A DNA stretch of 5,248 nucleotides from Gemmatimonadota bacterium (GTDB lineage Bacteria; Gemmatimonadota; Gemmatimonadetes; Palauibacterales; Palauibacteraceae): NCBI GenBank assembly GCA_029288095.1, contig JARFPW010000313.1, positions 1 to 5,248 of the forward strand, read 5' to 3'. This document shows positions 1-3,881 of this stretch, piece by piece. The stretch's first letter is position 1; each line of letters begins with the position of its first letter. The position numbers were made by a program, and so were the translations under genes. The notes beneath the pieces are model-generated. The model searched no databases. It was not told the DNA's origin and worked only from the letters and a program-made list of their open reading frames with translations.

Positions 1-48
1 GTTGAACTTGTACCAGCGGTGAGAATCACTACCCCTCGCAGTGCCGTG

Positions 49-155
49 GGGTGGGTGTGGTTTTCCCCCTCGAGGAGCCCAGCGGCGAGACCCGTTCGCC
101 ACCTGCGGGAGCAATTGTACCAGCGGTGAGAATCACATCCCCTCTCACGGCCCAG
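49..155 (-). repeat. Repeat unit 2
   Basis: Second unit, aligned to unit 1 without gaps. The block 124-155 differs from 231-262 at a single base, while the middle of the unit and the tRNA-derived end (49-66) have drifted. Strong conservation is thus concentrated on the GTGAGAATCAC / CATCCCCTCTCAC stem-loop part rather than on the tRNA copy. Confidence 0.85.
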
Positions 156-262
156 CGGAGGGGGTGGGATTCGCCGTCGAGCCGCGTCGCGGCGAGACCC
201 GTTTGCGACCGCCGGGAGCAAACGTACCCCCGGTGAGAATCACATCCCCTCTCACTGCCCAG
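156..262 (-). repeat. Repeat unit 1, adjacent to tRNA-Ser
   Basis: Best-preserved unit of the array. In minus-strand order it has a stem-loop (GTGAGA/TCTCAC arms at plus 250-255 and 233-238, 11-nt loop). A second possible stem follows, with arms at plus 227-233 and 212-218, 7 bp including one G-U, and an 8-nt loop. It ends in a perfect 18-nt copy of the tRNA-Ser 3' end (156-173). The first stem is kept intact in unit 2. The second is not: bases 104-105 and 122-123 differ there without restoring the same pairs. Confidence 0.85.
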
Positions 263-345
263 CGGAGGGGGTGGGATTCGAACCCACAAGCCCTTGCGGG
301 CGCCGGTTTTCAAGACCGGTGCATTCGCCGTTCTGCCACCCCTCC
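263..345 (-). tRNA. tRNA-Ser (anticodon UGA)
   Basis: Complete class II cloverleaf on the minus strand, 83 nt without CCA. The 5' acceptor GGAGGGG (345-339) pairs perfectly with CCCCTCC (270-264), and the discriminator is G at 263. The D-arm occupies 336-321. The anticodon stem CCGGT/ACCGG encloses the loop CTTGAAA, giving anticodon UGA (plus 310-312), which reads UCA and other UCN serine codons. A variable arm with GCCC-GCAA-GGGC stem-loop (about 301-290) is the serine hallmark. The T-stem GTGGG/CCCAC has loop TTCGAAT. The 3' CCA is not encoded (next bases are C, T), so it must be added by CCA-adding enzyme. Directly downstream begins the tandem array that repeats this tRNA's 3' end. Confidence 0.96.
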
Positions 346-468
346 GAACACCCGAACCTACTGCGGCCCCGGATCACTCTCCACCCGCGGACGACGCTCC
401 CTGGATCGCCCCGCTGGCGTCCGGCTGCGTCGCCGGACAGTTTGCCGCGACCACAAGTTCTACTGAAC

Positions 469-473
469 AGGAG
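469..473 (+). promoter_or_regulatory. Shine-Dalgarno AGGAG deciding the start at 482
   Basis: AGGAG at 469-473 is followed by an 8-nt spacer and ATG at 482. The alternative GTG at 473 overlaps the site, and ATG at 476 is only 2 nt away. ATG 482 is therefore the best start, and it also gives an N-terminus (MR...) like that of the paralog at 1827. Confidence 0.7.
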
Positions 474-481
474 TGATGAAG

Positions 482-1147
482 ATGCGTGTAGTCGTTTCGG
501 CAATCGCCGCCCTCGGACTCGTAGCCCTGGCGCCGACCGGGTTGTTTGCGCAGGACATGGCCACGATCTGTTCGAACATGACCGATGTCGAGGTGGGCTC
601 GTGGGCCACCTACGAGGTCGACGCAGAGGGCCAGCAGGGCACGATGCGGTTCGCGCTGCTGCCTGAGGGTGCGGCCGGCGGAGAGGGTCAATGGTTCGAA
701 CTGAGCATGAACGTGAACAACCAGGATATGGTGCTGCAGCTGCTGGTTGCCTCGTGGCCGTTCGCTCCAGATGACGTGCAGGGCGTAGTTATAAAGCAGG
801 GTGGGCAGCCGGCGATGCGCCTCCCCGACACGATGCTCGGGATGATGCGGGGTCAAATGGACCTTCCGATCTCCGGGATGTCAGAGTCATGCGCGGCGTC
901 GTCGTTCCTCGGCATGGAGACCGTGACCGTCCCGGCAGGGACCTTCGAGGCATACCACATCAGGCCTGCCGACCAGGACATGGGTGAGGGTGACGTGTGG
1001 GTGTCGCCGGACGCGCCGTTCGGACTCCTCAAGGGCGAAGGAGACGATGGCTCGATGACGTTGATCGAGTCCGGAACCGGGGCGACCTCGATGATCACCG
1101 AGACACCACAGGACATGCCTGGAATGCCCGGAATGGGCGGACCGTAG
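482..1147 (+). CDS. Secreted protein of unknown function, paralog A
   Basis: Predicted 221-aa exported protein of a family I do not recognise. A Sec signal peptide covers about residues 1-24: MRVVV start, Ala/Leu-rich core, and FAQD cleavage region with likely cut after FA or AQ. The mature part looks beta-rich and has exactly two cysteines (about C30 and C137), suggesting one disulfide. Recognisable blocks are VGSWATYEV, MRFALL, WPFAPDDV, a VTVPAGTFEAYHI segment, DVWVSPDAPFGLLKG, and ITETP near the end. The same blocks occur in order in the protein at 1827-2468, so the two are paralogs, about a third identical by eye. The PAGTF...VWVS...PFG layout recalls bacterial periplasmic beta-sheet domains of unknown function, but no assignment is made. 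The C-terminus is a Met/Gly/Pro-rich tail (DMPGMPGMGGP) absent from the paralog. There is no lipobox, so it is probably soluble and periplasmic. A strong hairpin follows the stop. Confidence 0.85.
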   Translation: MRVVVSAIAALGLVALAPTGLFAQDMATICSNMTDVEVGSWATYEVDAEGQQGTMRFALLPEGAAGGEGQWFELSMNVNNQDMVLQLLVASWPFAPDDVQGVVIKQGGQPAMRLPDTMLGMMRGQMDLPISGMSESCAASSFLGMETVTVPAGTFEAYHIRPADQDMGEGDVWVSPDAPFGLLKGEGDDGSMTLIESGTGATSMITETPQDMPGMPGMGGP

Positions 1148-1156
1148 GAGGAGTGC

Positions 1157-1193
1157 CGCGCGGCGGGGCGAAACCCGGTCGGCCCGCCGCGCG
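1157..1193 (+). terminator. GC-rich hairpin downstream of paralog A
   Basis: An 11-bp perfect inverted repeat (arms 1157-1167 and 1183-1193, all G/C) encloses a 15-nt loop and starts 9 nt after the stop codon at 1147. No T-run follows, so it is not a classical intrinsic terminator. It may act as a 3' mRNA-stabilising stem or a U-tract-less terminator. Confidence 0.5.
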
Positions 1194-1235
1194 TACAGGA
1201 CGGGTGACCGGATCGTCTCGCATGGAAGGTGTTGA

Positions 1236-1307
1236 ATGAGAAAAGTGCTGCTTGTTTTGGGCCTGGAAGTGGCCCGTCGCATCCTCAGGAAGGTGTTGCG
1301 GGTCTGA
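1236..1307 (+). CDS. Possible 23-aa cationic amphipathic peptide
   Basis: Short ORF of 23 codons (ATG 1236, TGA 1305-1307) in the gap between the hairpin and osmC. A purine-rich GGAAGG (1224-1229) lies 6 nt upstream of the ATG, a good ribosome-binding site. The peptide begins MRKVLLVLGLEVARR and continues with alternating Arg/Lys and Ile/Leu/Val pairs. It carries seven basic residues and one Glu, and its C-terminal half shows an amphipathic helix pattern. It stops 4 nt before the convergent osmC stop. ORFs this small arise often by chance in GC-rich DNA, so it may not be a gene. If real it could be a membrane-active or regulatory small protein; no family is recognised. Confidence 0.25.
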   Translation: MRKVLLVLGLEVARRILRKVLRV

Positions 1308-1311
1308 CCCG

Positions 1312-1710
1312 TCAGGGACTGACGACTACGTCCACGTCCAGTGCGATGTCCATGCGCAGCGAGTGAAACACGCTGCAGTACTTCTCCAGTGACAGGTCCA
1401 CGGCGCGCTGCGCTTTCCCCTCGTCGACCGGCCCGCGGATTCTGAACTTCATTACGAGCCTCTTCACTTTGCGCGGGTGTTCCTCGCGTCGATCCGCCGA
1501 GACTTCGACGGTCAAGCCCTGAATGTCCTGGCGGCCCTTCTTGAGGATGTCGACAACATCAGCGGCGGCGCACGATCCTACTGACTCGAGCAACAAGTCG
1601 ACGGGCGATGTCCCGAGGTCACCGTTTCCGTCGATCGTCACGATCGAGGATCCGGCGCGGCCTTCGAACCGAAGGTCTTCTACCCACTCAAGACTGATCT
1701 CATTTGCCAT
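1312..1710 (-). CDS. OsmC/Ohr-family thiol peroxidase-like protein
   Basis: 132-aa cytoplasmic protein of the OsmC superfamily. The known role of characterised members is thiol-dependent reduction of organic hydroperoxides using two cysteines; the YhfA-like branch is less well understood. Hallmarks are SPVDLLLESVGSCAAADVVDIL with the first Cys at residue 47, preceded by the helix Glu at 42, and EKYCSVFHSL with the second Cys at residue 112. The length is normal for the family. The short N-terminal beta segment and YCSVFHSL motif point to the OsmC/YhfA-like group rather than true Ohr. Start ATG at 1710-1708 has AGAGG (plus 1721-1725) 10 nt upstream. The gene is monocistronic, convergent to paralog A and divergent from paralog B. 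A plausible promoter lies at 1743-1770. Exact substrate is not determinable from sequence. Confidence 0.92.
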   Translation of the reverse strand: MANEISLEWVEDLRFEGRAGSSIVTIDGNGDLGTSPVDLLLESVGSCAAADVVDILKKGRQDIQGLTVEVSADRREEHPRKVKRLVMKFRIRGPVDEGKAQRAVDLSLEKYCSVFHSLRMDIALDVDVVVSP

Positions 1711-1742
1711 ACTTCAAGCGCCTCTTTGTTCGGTTGTTTCGG

Positions 1743-1770
1743 ATCCTATCGGGGCCGTCAGTAGTATCAA
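1743..1770 (-). promoter_or_regulatory. Candidate sigma70-type promoter of the osmC-family gene
   Basis: On the minus strand, TTGATA (plus 1765-1770; 5 of 6 to TTGACA) and TAGGAT (plus 1743-1748; 4 of 6 to TATAAT) are separated by 16 bp. Transcription would start near 1735-1737, leaving a leader of roughly 25 nt before ATG 1710. It was read by eye from consensus only, and the phylum's own consensus may differ. Confidence 0.4.
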
Positions 1771-1826
1771 ATCTATCGGAGGGGCCGCATCAGGCCTACC
1801 TGCTGACCGACATAGAGAGACGAGAC

Positions 1827-2468
1827 ATGAGAATCAACCTCCGGAGACTCGCGCCCCTGGCCTTGCTGCCGGCGTTGTTGCCCACTTCGCTCGAGGCGCA
1901 GGACCTGGACGCGGCATGTGTCGCGCTCGGAAACGGTTCGGTCGGGGCGTGGGCGGAACAGAGGATGCAGGGATCGCTGGGTACGGTGGACATGAAGTTC
2001 GCGCTCGTCTCCAGCCGCGGCACCACCTGGTACGAGATCACCGCCGTCAACGCACAAGGCGCGTCGATCATCCAGCTGGAGGTCCCGGGGTTTCCGTTCC
2101 GGCCCGACGAGATCGTATCTGCAGTCACGAAGACGGGGGCCACGCCCGCCGTGATTATCCCGGATGCCGTTCTCAGGCAGTATCAGGTGACTGCGATGTC
2201 TAGTCCGCTGTCTGACCTCGAGGCTCAGTGTCGCACGGCAGAAGTGGTCGGTGCCGAGGACGTAACAGTGGCGGCGGGCTCGTTTCAGACGATGCACCTC
2301 CGGTTCCCGGACAACGGCAGCGATGTGTGGGTGAGCGCGGATGTTCCGTTCGGCATCGTCCGAGGCGTCATCAGCGGCCAGGGCACGCTGGAGCTGCTGT
2401 CATACGGCTCCGATGCCACCGCCTCGATCACTGAGACGCCTCTCGTTCTGCCGGGGAGAGGCGACTAG
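1827..2468 (+). CDS. Secreted protein of unknown function, paralog B
   Basis: 213-aa exported protein, paralogous to the one at 482-1147 and of the same unrecognised family. The signal peptide covers about residues 1-24 (MRINLRRLAP start, Leu/Pro/Ala core, LEAQD cleavage region). As in paralog A, there are exactly two cysteines (C31 and C135; spacing 104 versus 107), making a conserved disulfide likely. Shared blocks are VGAWAEQ, MKFALV, a Trp-Tyr-Glu-Ile strand, FPFRPDEI, VTVAAGSF, DVWVSADVPFGIVRG and ASITETP. It lacks the Met/Gly/Pro tail of paralog A and ends PGRGD. The frame is open back to an ATG at 1704, but that start would place 41 hydrophilic residues before the signal peptide, so ATG 1827 is chosen. 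Its ribosome-binding site is weak (AGAGAGA, 1814-1820). It is divergent from the osmC-family gene, with possible shared control from the 116-bp intergenic region. Confidence 0.85.
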   Translation: MRINLRRLAPLALLPALLPTSLEAQDLDAACVALGNGSVGAWAEQRMQGSLGTVDMKFALVSSRGTTWYEITAVNAQGASIIQLEVPGFPFRPDEIVSAVTKTGATPAVIIPDAVLRQYQVTAMSSPLSDLEAQCRTAEVVGAEDVTVAAGSFQTMHLRFPDNGSDVWVSADVPFGIVRGVISGQGTLELLSYGSDATASITETPLVLPGRGD

Positions 2469-2491
2469 CTCCAGCCCTCGCCGCCTTGGGC

Positions 2492-2525
2492 CGTCCGGGC
2501 GCACGACGTAGAATACGCTCGGACG
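2492..2525 (+). terminator. Hairpin downstream of paralog B
   Basis: A 10-bp stem with one G-U pair (arms 2492-2501 and 2516-2525, 14-nt loop) begins 23 nt after the stop codon of paralog B. Like the hairpin after paralog A it lacks a T-tract, so termination is uncertain. It separates paralog B from the next gene and suggests that they are not one operon. Confidence 0.4.
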
Positions 2526-2585
2526 ACCGCCCTGGAACCCGCCGCCGCGGCTGTCTAGCTGAATCACATCCCCCGGGGAGGGTGC

Positions 2586-3881
2586 ATGATCAGCCGCCGA
2601 GGATTCGTTGCTTCCGTCGGACTCCCGACGGCTGCCGCCGTCACCGGTATTCCGGTTCTTCCACGCCTGAGTCTCGCCGCTCACCAGCTGCCAGAACCTC
2701 CTTCAGGCTCAGCGCGCACCGTCGCTCGCGATGAAGACTTCTGGGCTGAAATCGCCCAGGCGTTCAGCGTGGACCGCACGCTCGTCAACCTGAACAACGG
2801 AGGTGTGAGCCCCTCGCCTACCTACGTTCAGGACGCGATGAAACGACACCTCGACTACTCGAACGAGGCGCCCGTGTACACGATGTGGCGCATTCTCGAA
2901 CCACAGCGCGAAGGTGTGCGGCAACGCATGGCGCGTGAATGGGATTGTGATCCGGAGGAAATCGCCCTCACTCGCGGCGCGTCCGAGGGACTCCAGATCT
3001 GCCAGCTTGGCTTCGACCTCGAACCCGGGGACGAGGTGCTGACGACGACCCAGGATTATGGCCGGATGATCACGACGTTCCGGCAGCGCGAACGGCGCGA
3101 GGGTATCGTTCTGAAGCAGATCCGAATCCCGGTCCCTGCAGAAGACCCGGCGGAAGTCGTCCGGCGATTCGAGGAAGCGATCACGCCGCGAACGAAGCTC
3201 ATCCTCGTGTGCCACATGATCAATCTCACGGGTCAGATTCTCCCCGTTCGTGAGGTTACTTCGCTCGGTCGCTCACGGGGAATTCCGGTCATCGTGGATG
3301 GTGCACACGCGCTCGCCCACTTCGATTTCACTCTCGGAGCGCTCGACGTCGACTACTACGCCACGAGTCTCCACAAGTGGCTGTTCGCTCCCCACGGGAC
3401 CGGTCTGCTCTACGTGCGTCGCGACAAGATCGATGGCCTGTGGCCCTTGCAGGCTGCGGCCGAGACGCTGAGCGATAACATCCGGAAGTTCGAGGAAATC
3501 GGCACACACCCCGCCGCGAACTACCTGGCGATCGGGGAGGCGCTCACGTTTCATCAGGCGATTGGTGCCGAGAGAAAGACCGAGCGCCTGGTGTACCTGC
3601 GGGACTATTGGGCGCGGCAGTTACTCGAGGACGACCGTGTGCGCCTGTATACCAGCCTCGAGCCCGGGTTCGCGTGCGGGATCGCCAACGTCGAGGTGGA
3701 CGGCCTCGATACCGCCGCTCTAGGTGCGTGGCTGTGGCAGCGCTACCGGATCATCGCCACCCCGATCGGTCACGAGGAGTGTCCCGGCATGAGGGTCTCT
3801 CCCAGCGTCTACACCACCCTGGAAGAGCTCGACCGCTTCGTTGACGCGATGAGATACGCGATGCGGAACGGAATCGACTAG
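2586..3881 (+). CDS. Tat-exported class V aminotransferase-fold PLP enzyme
   Basis: 431-aa fold-type I PLP enzyme of the class V aminotransferase / cysteine desulfurase-like superfamily, nearest in style to isopenicillin-N-epimerase-like proteins. A twin-arginine signal opens it (ISRRGFVASVG, Arg4-Arg5, then a hydrophobic stretch to about residue 32), so the folded holoenzyme is expected in the periplasm or cell envelope. Landmarks are NLNNGGVSPSP (68-78), the cofactor-phosphate loop region TRGASEGLQ (129-137), IVDGAHALAHF (236-246) with PLP-ring Asp238 and His241, SLHKW (261-265) with Schiff-base Lys264, and GMRVSPSVYTT (401-411) with the likely substrate-carboxylate Arg403. All catalytic residues are present, so it should be active. 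The substrate is unknown; racemase/epimerase, lyase or desulfurase activities all occur in this superfamily. Start ATG 2586 follows GGGAGG (2576-2581) by 4 nt, slightly tight. The stop overlaps the hutU stop on the other strand. Confidence 0.92.
   Translation: MISRRGFVASVGLPTAAAVTGIPVLPRLSLAAHQLPEPPSGSARTVARDEDFWAEIAQAFSVDRTLVNLNNGGVSPSPTYVQDAMKRHLDYSNEAPVYTMWRILEPQREGVRQRMAREWDCDPEEIALTRGASEGLQICQLGFDLEPGDEVLTTTQDYGRMITTFRQRERREGIVLKQIRIPVPAEDPAEVVRRFEEAITPRTKLILVCHMINLTGQILPVREVTSLGRSRGIPVIVDGAHALAHFDFTLGALDVDYYATSLHKWLFAPHGTGLLYVRRDKIDGLWPLQAAAETLSDNIRKFEEIGTHPAANYLAIGEALTFHQAIGAERKTERLVYLRDYWARQLLEDDRVRLYTSLEPGFACGIANVEVDGLDTAALGAWLWQRYRIIATPIGHEECPGMRVSPSVYTTLEELDRFVDAMRYAMRNGID

Larger units (their letters stand above)
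1..262 (-). repeat. Tandem 107-bp repeat array carrying tRNA-Ser 3'-end copies
   Basis: Three successive units with an exact 107-bp period lie directly downstream of the tRNA-Ser gene on the minus strand. The marker GTGAGAATCAC recurs at 19-29, 126-136 and 233-243. Units are 156-262 (next to the tRNA), 49-155, and a partial one at 1-48 cut by the window edge. Ungapped alignment by eye of 156-262 with 49-155 gives about 21 mismatches in 107 (about 80% identity). The last 18 nt of the unit in transcription sense (plus-strand 156-173) are identical to the last 18 nt of the tRNA (263-280), from the T-loop CGAAT to the discriminator base. The next copy (49-66) is degenerate, with 12 of 18 matching. 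No credible protein is encoded here. The array could be cotranscribed with the tRNA and release small RNAs on 3' processing, but that is inference. Whether more units follow to the left cannot be seen. Confidence 0.9.

Noticed and set aside
1..262. CRISPR array
   Set aside because: The whole 107-bp unit repeats, including what would be spacers, so there are no unique spacers and no cas genes.
156..280. Integrative-element attachment site (attL/attR) at the tRNA 3' end
   Set aside because: The 18-bp tRNA-tail duplication is typical of att cores, but homology extends over the full 107-bp unit at a fixed period and no integrase is in the window, so tandem duplication explains it better.
29..466. 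Open frames on both strands across the repeat array and tRNA (for example 41-466 plus, 29-313 minus)
   Set aside because: They run through the tRNA-Ser gene or the 107-bp repeats, show no domain, and are expected in stop-poor GC-rich DNA.
473..481. GTG 473 or ATG 476 as start of paralog A
   Set aside because: Both overlap or crowd the AGGAG site at 469-473; ATG 482 has the proper 8-nt spacing.
1704..1826. Upstream start for paralog B at ATG 1704
   Set aside because: It would overlap the osmC start and put 41 charged residues ahead of a normal signal peptide; ATG 1827 matches the N-terminus of paralog A.
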